Shown: positions 9,661 through 22,179, counted from the stretch's first letter. The stretch is DNA of 64,000 nt from Zerene cesonia (GCF_012273895.1 NC_052123.1:3224001-3288000); one strand, 5' to 3'. A program made the numbers and translations. Notes: generated by a model from the letters alone, not told the origin.

Positions 9661-11583
9661 TAGGATGTAAGGTATTCATATAATGTATGTATGTATTCAA
9701 TTGCAAACTACACCGCATTTAACGAACAACAAAAATTGTAAGCACCTTATTGATTTGGAAATTTCTAATTGATTGTGATAAAATAGATCTTAAGTTTTGT
9801 ATGTTAGAGTGCAATGTTCAAAGTGTACAGCGTTTCAAATAGTTTTTATGGTTTGCTTTATTACCTTTCAAATTGATTATTATATCCTTCAACGCATTAC
9901 TATAGCTAGAAGGATATCTCTGAATGATGTGTCCCGTTATAATTTTTTCGCCACAGTTCTAGTATAAAACAGATAACATTTACCTATCATTAACCAAGCT
10001 TTGTTCTAGAAAATGTGAAACTAGATCGATTCAGGTTCTAACTAGAACAGTGGGTCACGCCCGACCATTAATTGCGAAGTATGCTAGCTTGGGAATAAAT
10101 TATAGATGCTTATTTATCAAGGAACCATAATGTCTGTACAACCATAAACACGTAAATTATGTTTTTTTTTTCGTCCATATAAGACCATAACTATGACTGA
10201 ACATCTGTATAATAAAACTCTTTAACTTAACTCGTTCTTTCGTAAACTGTTAGAAAAACGCAATGAACGTTTTTTTTTTTTTTTTATTTAACGATGAAAA
10301 GTTTCACATATGGCAGCATTCGACGAACTGTTATAATCTGTACAAAAAAAAAAAAACAAATGCCAGTCGGCGCGCGCTTTTGAGTTTGACATTCAAATAA
10401 AGAATTCCAATGAAGGATAAAGTTAGATCGGATAGAAATGGCCGCGGGTGGAGGCGGCCCAAAATTACACAAGCCCGTTGGTCCGGATATTTTAGTCTTG
10501 CGGGACATTATCGAGACGGGTTCAAACATTTACTAGGGATGTCGAAGAATATAATTAATTCGTGTAGTTGTGATCCCATAGACAAATCGTATTTCTTCAT
10601 TGTTATAACATTCTTCTAGGTAAAAAACTAATATTTATACCCTTTACTAATAATAATATGTCGTATGAGGAGTATAATATCTATTTTAAACACATCAAAT
10701 TTCGGATATAAAGGCGAAAGATTTTAGTCCGAATCCATAAACACATTATGCTTACCACGCACAATGTATTATAAAAATATACCTGATTTATTCCATCTAA
10801 ACGAATTCCAATAAATCAATAATGACATAATCTATAAAACAATCAGACCAAGGGGCACGAAGTTATTCCCTGTTTTTATCCCATTTTCGAACCCATATTT
10901 TATTACCTGAAACAAAAAAAAACATATTTAACATTCTTACATAAGATAATTGTTTCAAACATTAATGCTTTACTACTATTCTCAAAAGAATTGATGTACC
11001 CAGTTCGATATGAAATTATGAGTTGATACAACAGTATTTTGTAACTAACAATATGAAAGCTATATATTTCTATCTGCGTTTCTACACATTTAAGAGCTAT
11101 ATATATTACTATATCAACACTACTTATTTTGTAAAATGTCTCTATTATAAGTTATATTCATAATTTCCGTATTATCTACTAAAAATATCTTCTCATAGTG
11201 GGCAGTGAGTAAATAATCTCTTACGACCTTTGGTATAAACAATTTCTTATACGAGTGCTTATTGTTTCATTTCATTACTTTACGTACTTTATTCCAGATA
11301 CACGAACAAAACCTACTAAATCTAATACAAAACAGGCATTTAAAACAAACATAATACCGCACGACTCTCTTGTGTTGACATTAACGCATATATGTAGTAA
11401 ACAAATTCCTTACCAGATCATAAAACAACGGATAGTTTACCGAATGGGAGCTGACTATGATAAACGGTTGCCATATTAATAAATGGTCATGGAGCATGCT
11501 ATCGTTACGAAGCATGAATCAGTACTGGTTAACAAAGAAATGTGTAATACTAATGGTGGATATTTGTATTTGTAAATTCTAAA
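9661..11583. other. Intergenic DNA with two doubtful coding hints
   Basis: No gene can be supported. A GC-richer patch at 10360-10530 has open frames on both strands with no recognisable motif. On the minus strand at 10906-10832 a strong acceptor (a T run, then GTTTCAG) precedes a 24-codon frame ending in TAG; see the findings. Confidence 0.4.
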
Positions 11584-11763
11584 TCTATATATATAAAATT
11601 CTCGTGTCACAGTTTTCGTTGCCATACTCCTCCGAAACGGCTTGACCGATTCCTCTGAAATTTGGTAAGCATATTGGGTAGGTCTGAGAATCGGCCAACA
11701 TCTATTTTTCATACCACTAAACGATAAGAGTAAGGCAGAACAGCGTTTGCCGGGTGCAGCTAG
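11584..11763 (+). mobile_element. Helitron-like element, family B, full length
   Basis: It starts A|TCTATATATATAAAATTCTC, carries GTGTCACAGTTTTCGTTGCC and CCTCCGAAACGGCTTGACCG, and ends GCCGGGTGCAGCTAG|T. About 180 bases and non-coding. It serves as the reference for the chimeric copy at 24368. Confidence 0.85.
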
Positions 11764-11914
11764 TAAATTATATATTCATGTGATATAATTTAGTACTTAG
11801 ACACAAGTACAAAAAGCAAAAATTGATAATTCGTCTTTATAATTACTATAGTTTTTATAATAAAGCATAAGTATGTATGGATAAACAAACATAGCACAAA
11901 TTATTATTATAGTA

Positions 11915-11980
11915 CTAGCTGCGCCCCGCGGTTTGACCCTCGTAAGTCCGTATCTCGTAGGAATATCGGGATAAAAAGTT
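11915..11980 (-). mobile_element. Family A Helitron-like element, 3' fragment
   Basis: CTAGCTGCGCCCCGCGG to GGGATAAAAAGTTA, then similarity stops. It is a truncated copy about 80 bases before another partial copy. Confidence 0.75.
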
Positions 11981-12062
11981 ATTGATAAGGAGTAGAATAA
12001 TTAGGATAGTAGGAAAAGTAGGATTAAGGGCCTAACAAGAATACTCGTGACTATATCATTGA

Positions 12063-12192
12063 CTAGCTGCGCCTCGCCGTTTCACCCGTCTGTCTGTATC
12101 CCGTAGGAATATCGGTATAAAAAGTTGCCTATGTGTTATTCCAGTTGTTCAACTACATATTTGTAGAAAGTAGGATAGGATAGGATAGGATT
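12063..12192 (-). mobile_element. Family A Helitron-like element, internally deleted
   Basis: The 3' terminus CTAGCTGCGCC and the ATCCCGTAGGAATATCGG and TTATTCCAGTTGTTCA blocks are kept. The middle is missing, and the 5' side has become a (GGATA)n tract at 12172-12192. Confidence 0.75.
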
Positions 12193-13002
12193 TTCTAAAA
12201 AATTAAATAGGTACGATTGAACTGCCATAGATCGGCTATAATATGACAGCCGTCAATAAAGCTTAAGGCTTACTTATATATTGGTTTTTATGTTATCCTG
12301 TTGTAATTAATCATTATAAACACGATTTCCATAAACAGTTCATTAATACAGAAACCATATTTAAGATTAATGAGATAATTGCAGGGCACATAGTATTACT
12401 AATTTGTGCATGCGACGTAAAAGGTTTTTTTTCTAAATGCATACTTAGAAATTATTTCATGTTATACAGGTACAGCATTAAAATATGAACGTAATACTAA
12501 TTTATTTCGATATATACGGAAGACAAAGTTTAACTCCATGACCCAAAACAGTATGAAAATATACAAGTTATCTGACAAATTTCATAACCTAACCTTTACA
12601 CAACAACAATGGTACAGTGTTAAACAACATAACGATCAAATCAATCACTCGTCCCACTTTTTTGACACTGAATGCAAAATTTGGCGGCAAACGCAAAGTG
12701 TTGCCAGTCGAAAAAAATTAATGTTACTCATTGGGCGGTCTGCGTTATTTGCAAGGTATGTTTAAGGTATGCGTGTTAATGTCAAAACATTTTTTTGTTT
12801 TGCTTGACAAATTGAAGATGTTCAAAATCATTCATCGATTGCTTATCACTTTAAACTACTGGTGTATGTGAGCGTGTGCGTTACTGTTAACGTTAAATAA
12901 CGGTTATAATAATTCACTGTCATCTAATAAAGGTATATTAGATGAAAATGAATTATAATCACCGTAGGAATCGCGAAAAGAAACTTAGAATATGTATTTT
13001 AT
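12193..13002. other. Intergenic DNA containing one hairpin
   Basis: No gene. The open frame 12538-12765 ends at a donor-like GTATGT near 12755 but shows no family motif. The hairpin at 12901-12964 is listed separately. Confidence 0.4.
12901..12964. other. 64-nt imperfect hairpin
   Basis: Arms 12901-12929 and 12936-12964 pair at 25 of 29 positions around a 6-base loop. Mismatches are scattered (arm positions 5, 8, 17 and 19). The size and the one to two base bulges resemble a microRNA precursor, but a decayed foldback transposon gives the same picture. Confidence 0.6.
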
Positions 13003-13159
13003 TAGTTAATATTATAAACGCGAAAGTTTGTAAGTATGGATGGACGTTTGTTAGTTATTTACGCGAAAACAGCTTATCGTATCTTATATTATTATGGATT
13101 AGCCCATAGGCCACTTATTGCCCGGGTACCACGCTAGTAACGCCGCGGGTTACTGCTAG
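13003..13159 (+). mobile_element. Helitron-like element, unclassified family
   Basis: It has a TTAATATTATAAACGCGAAAG start resembling the common 5' module and ends CCGCGGGTTACTGCTAG. It also carries GATTAGCCCATAGG and GCCCGGGTACCACGCTAGTA. Non-coding; edges are less certain than in families A and B. Confidence 0.5.
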
Positions 13160-13572
13160 TGTATAAAACATAATCGAAAAGTGAGGATGGAGATATCAGA
13201 AAATATTATATTTTTAAACTCAAATACGGCCGAAATCTTCTAATCTATAAATTCAAACTACATTAAACATTCTAATTTTGACATGTTTCGAAATTTAAAT
13301 AGCAATACTGGCTAAATGAATCCGCGTCCTTCGGTACCGTCGCAGAGAAATGTAATGTAGTGTTGCCCTTTTGAATATTTATGTAAGTGTGTTTATGCAA
13401 TGCACGTGTGATGGCACATTATTCAATGCTGTTTGCATTGCAGAGATGATTAAGCTTTAACTGCTTTGGAATGTCGCTAATATTAACATTGAATTTGTAT
13501 ACATGGATAAAGACACAAAAGGAGGTTTATTTTCGATTGTTAAATTTTATGCAGGTTAGAATATATACTGTA

Positions 13573-13795
13573 CTAACTGAGCCGCGCGGTTTCACCCTCG
13601 TTAGTCTGTATCCGTAGGAATATCGGGAAAAAAAAGTTGCCTATATGTTATTCCAGTTGTCCAGCTATTTACGTACCAAATTTCATTGCAATCGGTTGAA
13701 TAGTTTTTGCGTGAAAGAGCAACAAACACACACACATCCATACAAATTTTCGCATTTATAATATTAGTAGGATAGTAGGATAGGATAGTAGGATA
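13573..13795 (-). mobile_element. Family A Helitron-like element
   Basis: A full set of family A blocks with a damaged 3' tip (CTAA instead of CTAG). The 5' side extends into a GTAGGATA repeat at 13771-13795. Confidence 0.8.
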
Positions 13796-13879
13796 ATCCT
13801 AATTTTTAATGTATTGAGGCGATTTACTGCGGTAAAGAGTAGATTGTATCAATGTTTTACCTCTTAACCATATTCATAC

Positions 13880-13975
13880 ACACAAATCGTACTATAAAAT
13901 CGCCCCGTTGCGACGTAAAAGAAAACAAAGAAACAGACACACTGTCACATTTATAATACTATAAGAAAGGATGTA
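13880..13975 (-). mobile_element. Family E Helitron-like fragment
   Basis: AAATCGCCCCGTTGCGACGT and CACATTTATAATACTATAAG match the 5' side of the element at 9052-9458. Confidence 0.45.
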
Positions 13976-14536
13976 AGAATATCGATCAATTATACGAATA
14001 GGAGCACTTATTGGCTATTGAGGTAGCTTTTAAAGACTTTTTCTTGTACATTTTTTATTTTTAATTAACTACCACTTGATTATTAAGCCAGCGTTAAAAT
14101 CTCAATTACGCCGTGAAAAGCTGGCTTCGTTATTTTAATTAATCCATACCAGAGTTGCACTCATTAAAAATATTCAAACTTTCTGACCACCGACCTTTGT
14201 CGCTTTTCCATACTGAAATGCTGGTTCTTATGCGTTTATTGCTTATATGTATATTTTATCCCTCATTTTAATTAGAGTTTAGATCTATTGCAATAATATT
14301 TTTTAAACATTAAATGTAGTCTTTTCACATAAGAGATAGTTCCATAAATATATTTTTTCGTATATAATTAGCTGTCCACATGTCGCAGAACAGCATTTAA
14401 AAATCACAACCAATTATTGTATTCGTTAAATATAATCTCTGTTAAATGATAATTTTACAGTCTATGATTTATATTTAAAGCGTTAATTATATATTACATA
14501 CGTTACAACATTTTTGGTAATACACAGATTCCTGAA

Positions 14537-14745
14537 TCATCATCATCATCATCATCAGCCCATATATGTTCCCACTGCTGGGACACAGGCCTCCTATGAG
14601 GGTTCAGGCCATAATCCACCACGCTGGCCAAGTGCGGGTTGGCAGATGTCACATGTCGTCGAACTTTTGATTCTCGGACATGCCGGTTTCCTGTGACATG
14701 GATGTTTTCCTTCACCGTTGAAGCAGTGGTTATGTTATACGTACT
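14537..14745 (-). mobile_element. tRNA-derived SINE, 5'-truncated
   Basis: The (GAT)n tail and body match 7435-7716. Similarity stops near 14745, before the tRNA-like head, so both pol III boxes are missing. 5' truncation is the usual result of incomplete retrotransposition. Confidence 0.8.
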
Positions 14746-14775
14746 ATAGATTCAATTTATCAAAGTTTGTCTTTT

Positions 14776-14870
14776 TTATGTGATAGTTGGCAAAGGAGCT
14801 AGAGGGTCAACTGATGGTAAGCGACCAGTATTGCCCATAAACATTTGCAGAGGCTATTGAGTGTGGATAA
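14776..14870 (+). repeat. Family S repeat, 5' fragment
   Basis: TTTTTATGTGATAGTTGGCA, GTAAGCGACCAGTATTGCCC and CATTTGCAGAGG correspond to the first third of family S. Confidence 0.6.
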
Positions 14871-14904
14871 GGGATAAGGAAAGGATCGATAGCGTTGTTG
14901 TTGA

Positions 14905-15050
14905 AAATTTGCCTATATGTTATTCCAGTTATCCAGCTATCTACGTACTATATTTCATTGCAATCGGTTGATCAGTTTTTGCGTGAAAGAGAAACAAACA
15001 CACACACACACACATCCTTACAAACTTTCGCATTTATAATATTGGAAGGA
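14905..15050 (-). mobile_element. Family A Helitron-like element, 5' half only
   Basis: It runs from GCCTATATGTTATTCCAGTT to TATAATATTGGAAGGA. The GC-rich CTAG terminus is absent. It contains an expanded CA run. Confidence 0.75.
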
Positions 15051-18000
15051 GGTAGGACTATACCATCATACAAGGAACCTCTACTGTCAACACGCCTGAT
15101 ATTAAAGTACAAATCTTCAAACGCCGCTTCGTCATACATTTATCAGGATGAGACACAGTGAAATCTTTAGCAAATAAGATAATAAACGGAATCAGGTCAG
15201 TGCACAGCCCACATCTACCGGACTGAATGACTGTTAACTATTTGGGACTTGGTTATAATATTCTATATATGCTTAGATTTATTTATATACTTGTTAAACA
15301 TAGTAACGATACTATTGAGACTTTATCTATTGCGAACTAGTGAATATCCGAGTAATTTACGATTAAAAAAATAATTTAGTATCTCGCTTCACATGATACA
15401 TCAGTTATATAAGAAATGTTATTAATTTTATGTCAATAAAAATGTTTTTCTATTTGTTTTTACATATTCCCAATTGTCTCACATATCAATAACCTCAGCT
15501 CAAATTTCGTAATAATACTTGAATATTTTAATATTTTTTCAAACGAAAATGTACAAGCGATATGCATAGTCTTGTAACTTTAATAATAGGTAATTTTAAA
15601 ACATCAATACGTGATTGAACATTATTTATTATTCCAAGAAATACACGTGTTACTCAATCCCACTATTTATATGGAAACAAACCGCAATCTGTTTGTTTTA
15701 CGCGTCCGGTCAGGAGCTCTGCGAACTGCCTAAAATGCACCTTGTTTTGTCAATAGAAACAACTTTAGTAAAACAACTCCGCTCTGAAATCGGATCTAGT
15801 TCCGTCCTTCTCTATCGCATACGAAATTATATTTCCATTTCTACTTGCAACATACTTCCGAGCGGTTTGTGCGAACTGTACGTGAAGAGAATAACGGTTA
15901 AATATTGTTTTTTTATTATTTAAAAAGCATTACAGGTAAGTTAGTAAGTATTTTTATAATAAGAAAGAACTCGAAAAGAAGTTTTTTAAAATTTGCTCAA
16001 TGAATAATTTTCATAGTCAGGAGTATTTTAATATTTACATATCATTCATTTTGATCATATAAGAAACGTAATCAAAACATAAAATCTTGTTACAATTAAA
16101 GTATTAAATAAGAATAAATTAACTACAATAAAACAGTCACAAAAAATTACGATATTTAAATAATAAATAAGTAAATAACTAACTCGTTGCAATATATTCG
16201 CTTTCAAAACCAATATATTGCAGCGTGCAGCGTCAATCACCTTTAATGAAGTTCCATCTACAAATTTCATTGAATGTATAAAAAAGGAATTATTGAATTA
16301 CTTTCTATATAATATTCCATTACCATACTGGTTAAAGATATTAAAAAAACAAGTTCAAGACCTCGTTACATAACTCTTTCATTGATTAACATTTGTAACA
16401 TTTTTTACATGGCAATTACAGTACGAATGTCACCGCTCAGCTGTCATCGTGACTGACATAATATTAAAATGATTAGGCTGTGCGTAGACGACATTAAAAT
16501 GCAGTTTATATTATCTGATATATCTGTTGATATTATATATTCAGTACAAACTTTTGTTTTTACCTTCCGCCCGTGGATTTGATATATTTTTACATATTAA
16601 TCCATAAGATTCAGTTTAATTGTTAGGCGTGAAAGCAAATCACATGCAAACATACATATACAAATTTTTAGATCAATTTCAAGAAAAATTTGTTTATGTT
16701 TGTTTATACATGTACAAATTTTTAGATGAGTTAAATCTTATATTTGATTATACATACTATAAAACATACCTAATAAAAAAACCAACATTTCCTTTGACAT
16801 GTAACTATCACAACTTATGGTAGAATCAACAGTACAGTCGCGACGTATACAAAATCCTAACACATATTAATTCAGCCTTGTTACACTATACTACCACAAA
16901 ACTTTCGCCAGCCGCAAGTCTTCTAAACTCTATCTATGATTTGATCCACAAATCTCTCGACATGAATTCATATAATCCCAGCCTTATTCGGTGAAAGCTT
17001 CGAAAGTATCAACTTGACACTTGTCAACGTCATTTACCCATCGCCTATAACGAAATCTCGAAAATGGATGATCGAATCATACCTATCGCGTCGGTTACGC
17101 GGTAATTTTAAATTACGTAATCCGTCATTAAACTTGAATTTCGAATCTTATATGGTATCTCTTTGATGCTGGCAACTCGTGTGTATAATCTGTGAACATA
17201 TACGTCACTGTTATGGCCTATTGTTTTGAATTTAGAAGATATAGCTAAGCCAAATTTAGGATCAATTAAGTGACTAGACTTAATAGAAGAACTAACTTTG
17301 TATTTTGTAATTTTTATGCAGTATTTAAGGGTCTTGGTTTTCTTTTAATGCAAATTCATAAATGAAGGCTTCACTGAAACTACTCATGACGATGTTGAGA
17401 GTCCAGATGAAGTGTTACATTACTTGGCTTATATTTTTTACATACTAGCAGTCACCCCGGCTTCACACGTATTGCAATGAAACACACATTTAACGCATCA
17501 GCATTGTATTACGGAACGATGAACGTATGATCATCATACTTATGGGGATAATGTCAAAATGTACAAGAAAAGTCGGCTAGATACGTATCTTCATATAGAT
17601 ATTCTGGGTGGAGCCTGTGGATACACTCGCGTGGCTAAAATGTAGCCATGTGTCAATCCAGATTTTAATCTATCTCTGTGCCCAATTTCATAAAAATCCC
17701 AGAGGTTTCAGCGTGAAAGAGTAACAAACATCCATACATTCTTACAAAATATCTCGATTATAATATTATACAAGTAGGATATCTAATGCCGTAAGATTAC
17801 CGTTAGACTATTATTCAATTGTTTTTATTTTAGTTAGTTTGTAGTCGCAGTTATTCACTATCCTGAGAATTTACATTTCCCATACGTCCATTAAGTGCAG
17901 GTCTGTTCTGTGTAGTTTTTAAACAAACCGAACCTTACCTAACCCATCAAATACCCATTTGACAATGTAACAGTTTCACATCGATAGATTATTATCTACC

Positions 18001-19582
18001 GAAAAATAACGCATTAAATTGTAAGTAAATTACATATCAAAAGTTTTTTGACTACAAAGTTGATTGATATAATATTGCAAAAATATAATATAACGGTGAT
18101 TATAATGTAACGGTGACACATTTATTGTGATCGTGAAGAGTCCAGTGACATACCACTGTCACTGAACTCCTTCTAAACGAGTGGATCGATTATAGTAAAA
18201 TTATCATATGTCATCAAGAGATTTCGACAACGGTTTAGACTTTATTTTACCGCTTCCAACGCGAACGAAGCCGCGCGCAAATCAAGTTACTATATTGACT
18301 TTTGAATACCTTAAACTCTTAAGTACCGTGTTAAGATGGGATACAGTAACGTTGAATATTGAAACAGCTGCAAGAACTGGCCCGCCTACACGGACTCGCA
18401 TGAATGAAACCAAACCTACAAGTATCCAATTGTTTGAATGCTCTTATAACGTACATATCAAGGAAAGAGTCATTATTGTTACCGTTTACCCTGGTTGCCT
18501 GGTTGCAAGTGATAACATCAAGCAATTAATTGTACTCTCTTTTCATTCAAATATTATGTAGTATTCTTTTATGTGTAATTTCATTAAAAGATAAAGCTTT
18601 TTCTACAGAAAGGTCGCTGTGGTCTCGTAATTCTAAAATGAGACCAAATGGCAATTTATATATATCTATATAATAATTATTAATTATATATTATCATTGC
18701 GTTTAAAACACAAAAACAATCACGTCATTCAACTGAAAACCCACGGAGTTGACTTGTTTTTAGGAACGTGGATAGAAAAATATTTAAGTACAAAAAATCA
18801 GTAGCATAAAGCTGAATCATATTCATACTAGATTTACTCAATGGAGTTGTTTATGTGGTATCTATAATCAGCATCAATCTGATCAATCAACACATAATCA
18901 AAACAATCTGCAAAACGGATTTCAATCAAATTAAAAAGCACTTTATACCGTCTACACCTAAAATCTATATTTCTTTGCGTAAAAATGCAAATATACAAAC
19001 GAACGCTCGCAGGGTAATATTGAAATTAGTGAACGTCAAAACGTTAGTGCAAAGGTCAGCGACCTAGCCACTTGTTTGAAATAATGACCTCTTCTAAGGG
19101 CACAATGGACAAGGGAACGTCTGTTGCAGACATATTGTGTTTATGTGTTGACGACGGATGTACTGTGCTTTTTTACCGGATTTTTCGAAGAAAGTCTATT
19201 GTTTGCTCTGTGCAAGCGAGACATCGCTTACAAAATGATTTATGAGTTTAGAGCACACAATCCACAGAGAGCTGATAAAAATAAATAATACTAAATCATA
19301 CAACTTCTATAACTTTAAGCCGAATTATAATGATATATATGCATCTTCATTGTAAAATTGCGAGATGATTTCTTGCAGCCCTCATTAATGGTTGAACTGT
19401 ACAATTAATTTTTTTCATTATTCATTTTCCAGGAAAGTCGTTAAGATTTTCGGCAAATAACGTCGTCTTGATATTAAGAAATTTCATTTTATATAGCAGC
19501 AACCGGTCTTAAAAAAGGTCATCTAACAGAAATTGTAACTGCGCTATTCTATAATGACAAATTATTCTATAACTCTATTCAA
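15051..19582. other. Long intergenic stretch without a supportable gene
   Basis: Short frames occur (15615-15923 plus, 18208-18561 plus, 18331-18525 minus) in GC-richer patches but lack motifs, splice context or a family signature. The patches near 15700-15880 and 18230-18440 could be untranslated exons or regulatory DNA. A Helitron-like copy at 17445-17778 is listed separately. Confidence 0.4.
17445..17778 (-). mobile_element. Helitron-like element, family D, rearranged
   Basis: It starts near ACTAGCAGTCACCCCGGCTT and includes TTTTAATCTATCTCTGTGCC, AATTTCATAAAAATCCCAGA and GCGTGAAAGAGTAACAAACA. It ends near TATAATATTATACAAGTAGG. It shares the ATCTATCTCTGTGCC block with 32019-32212. Middle sequence of unrelated origin suggests an insertion. 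Confidence 0.5.
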
Positions 19583-19880
19583 ACAGCCCGTATATGTTAC
19601 TGCTGGGCACAGGCCTCCTATGAGGGTTCAGGCCATGATCCACCACGCTGGCCAAGTGCGGGTTGGCAGATGTCACATGTCGTCGAAATTTTTAATTCTC
19701 GGTCATGCCGGTTTCCTCACGATGTTTTCCTTCACCGTTTCGAGCAGTGGTGATGTTATCCTAAGTAACATGTGCAGATAAATTGAAAAATCTATTTATT
19801 TCCTGCACGCTCGCCTAGTCTCGAACCCCGACTTTTCGATTTTTGAAGTCCGAGGTCCTCACCACTGAGCCATCACTGCA
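19583..19880 (-). mobile_element. tRNA-derived SINE, near full length
   Basis: On the minus strand it starts near 19880, with A box TGGCTCAGTGGT at 19872-19861 and B box GGTTCGAGACT at 19827-19817, one base from the 7435 copy. Between the boxes there is extra sequence relative to that copy (TCGGACTTCAAAAATCGAAA). The tail side ends near 19583 without a clear (GAT)n run. Confidence 0.8.
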
Positions 19881-21669
19881 CGCAATATGAGTGTAGGGTT
19901 TATTAAAATTTACTATATTTTCCATGGGAAAATATAAATAATAAAGTACAGGCCTATAAGATGAAAAAAATGGTAAGGACGGATACAAATATTGGCTTTT
20001 ACCCCAGTTATACAATTTTAGACGCTTAGATCTCACCCGTAGACGTCCCAAAGCGAAACCAAAATAACCATATATCTATTTAAACTCACACGATAATCGC
20101 TTATCGACTTATAGGTACATAATATAACCAGTAATTCACACATCCGAGACTTTTCCCGTCCAAAAGCGCTTAAATTGCGCGACATATCTCAACATCTTAC
20201 GAAGCGACGCCAACCGTTATGTCAACAAACTTTGCTTGACCGTTAGGACGTGTTCATCTAAGCCTGCGACTGTGACGAAAATCGTTAACAGGAACCTATT
20301 ATATACACAGATTTTAGCATAAAACGGGCAAAATCATATCATATACATATAAACCTTTCTGTTGAATCACAACTTATTTAAAAAAATTGCCCATCAAAAT
20401 TTGTTGCGTAATCTAAGATCTAAGCATACAGACACAAAGACGGCAAGACTTTGTTTTATAATATTAAGGTATAAAAAAGTTATAAGCATATCAATATTTT
20501 ATATCTCTGTCTGGTGCTTTATAATTCAATATCAATTACCTTGAGTCTCCATCTTATTAAAGCGAAATTAACTAAAAAAAAATATGTAAAAATAACATAC
20601 AACATTTCTAACAACCTTCGCAATAATTAACCCTCTGTTAATCCACACAAATCCTAAGAGTAAATCTATTACTATAATGCACTATGCGAACTAACAATTC
20701 TCAATTGCAATACCACGATCTTGCGTCTCAATCGCATTAAGCACATATAGCTTGTGAACGTGGCTTTACCAATGGTATTAGAGCCATTAACATAATACAA
20801 CCGTTTGAGGTCTTAATATATTTCGGTGAAATACCGTATAAGAATAAGTTATGCCGATTGCTGAGATATATGCATCTTTAGACCTATTTAAGTATGGTTT
20901 TACATTTTTGTAATAATGATCAACTACTGGTCTTCATTTTAATATGGTAAAATGCAAACTCTTCGCCCAAAAACTTACACCAATTTTAAAACTTTGACAA
21001 AGTGAAACAGCACTAGTACGATTTAGGAAGTTCTCCATCTAATAGAAGTAAGATAAAAATTCATTGCACTAACGAATTCATCATGGAAGCGACTACTTAT
21101 TTGTATCTGTTGTTAAATAACACAGCCTATTGTTTTTAATACATTTTACCTTATAACTTTTCGTTCTATATTTATAATTTTTAAATAATTATTCAGTATG
21201 TCCATCAAAACAAGCTACAATCGATCCTTTCAGTGAAACTAGGTCTCAGCTTCTATTACATGTGACACATTTAAGTACAAGGAAAGATGGATCAAATGTT
21301 TCACAGTGAATATAATTTATTTAATTAATTACTTCTTGAAACTCGTTACAATTATTTGTATTTCACATTTTGTTAGGAAATAAACCTAAATATAAACGGC
21401 TTAATTTTTTTCAATTACTTAAATACATGATAATGTATATTGTACTCCATTTAAAATCAGCGAACTTAGTTGCCTGCTGAGAAAAAAAAAATACTACTAC
21501 TAAAGACTAGTATATTTTTAAGTTAAATAAATAAGTCGCTATGTAAAATAGGTATGATAAATATGTATATAATGCATAATAATACAATGCAAAAGTTCGT
21601 TCAAATGTCCTTTACAATGGAATGGATCAACAAATGGAGATTGTTTTCTGAGAGCTGATATAACCGTAG
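19881..21669. other. AT-rich intergenic DNA with one repeat fragment
   Basis: Bases 20335-20480 (ACATATAAACCTTTCTGTTG, GCCCATCAAAATTTGTTGCG) are a diverged piece of family C. Nothing else is recognised. Confidence 0.45.
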
Positions 21670-21864
21670 CAAACACTAGCAAACCTTTTTTTTTTTTTTT
21701 ATAGTGGGGAAATCTTGCATAGATACCCACGGCCCCCGGGGATGGAGCCGTGGGTTATGTCGGATTCTAACCGACCAAAACCCCACTGTGTTCCGTCGAG
21801 CCACTTGAGTGAGGGGGCCACGGGAGCTGGTTAAAATTCATCCGCGACAAACACTAGCAAACCT
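21670..21864 (-). mobile_element. 161-bp poly-A retroposon with 17-bp target duplication
   Basis: The 17-base sequence CAAACACTAGCAAACCT occurs at 21670-21686 and again at 21848-21864. Between them, the plus strand starts with a 15-base T run, which is a poly-A tail on the minus strand. The insert contains CCCACGGCTCC and ATGGAGCCGTGGGTTATGTC and has no coding capacity. Poly-A plus a long direct repeat is the hallmark of target-primed reverse transcription. It is a SINE or a severely 5'-truncated LINE. A related piece is at 37060-37105. Confidence 0.9.
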
Positions 21865-22179
21865 GCTGAATCTCTAGATGGTTGTGAAATAAATTTAATT
21901 ATGAGCATCGCTCGTAAGGCTTTAACGAAGTAAACAAACCGAAACGACTCGGTTATTTATTTTTTTTTTTTTTTGTTGAAAATGCAGCCAGACGGAAGGG
22001 ACTCTTTCAGTTTCCATCAGTTTGTTTAAACAATTATTATTTAAAGCCTTAGGAGCCTTAGAAGTTTCAACCTATGCCATTTACCTCTAATATATTTTCA
22101 TTGAATTTATTGTTATTAAGAAAAAAAATCACAGCGACCAGATAAAGGCAATTTATTAACTTAATTCTTTTAAGTTTTT

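Noticed and set aside
10284..10619. Overlapping frames on both strands with Pro- and Arg-rich pieces
   Set aside because: No recognised motif; the composition follows a local GC-rich patch.
14503..14715. Minus-strand frame ending in a DDDDDDD run, and the plus-strand His-run frame
   Set aside because: The runs are the (GAT)n tail of a SINE read in frame.
18208..18561. 117-residue plus-strand frame
   Set aside because: The open frame lies in a GC-richer patch, but there is no domain, splice context or evidence of selection; it could be an untranslated exon, which cannot be told from sequence alone.
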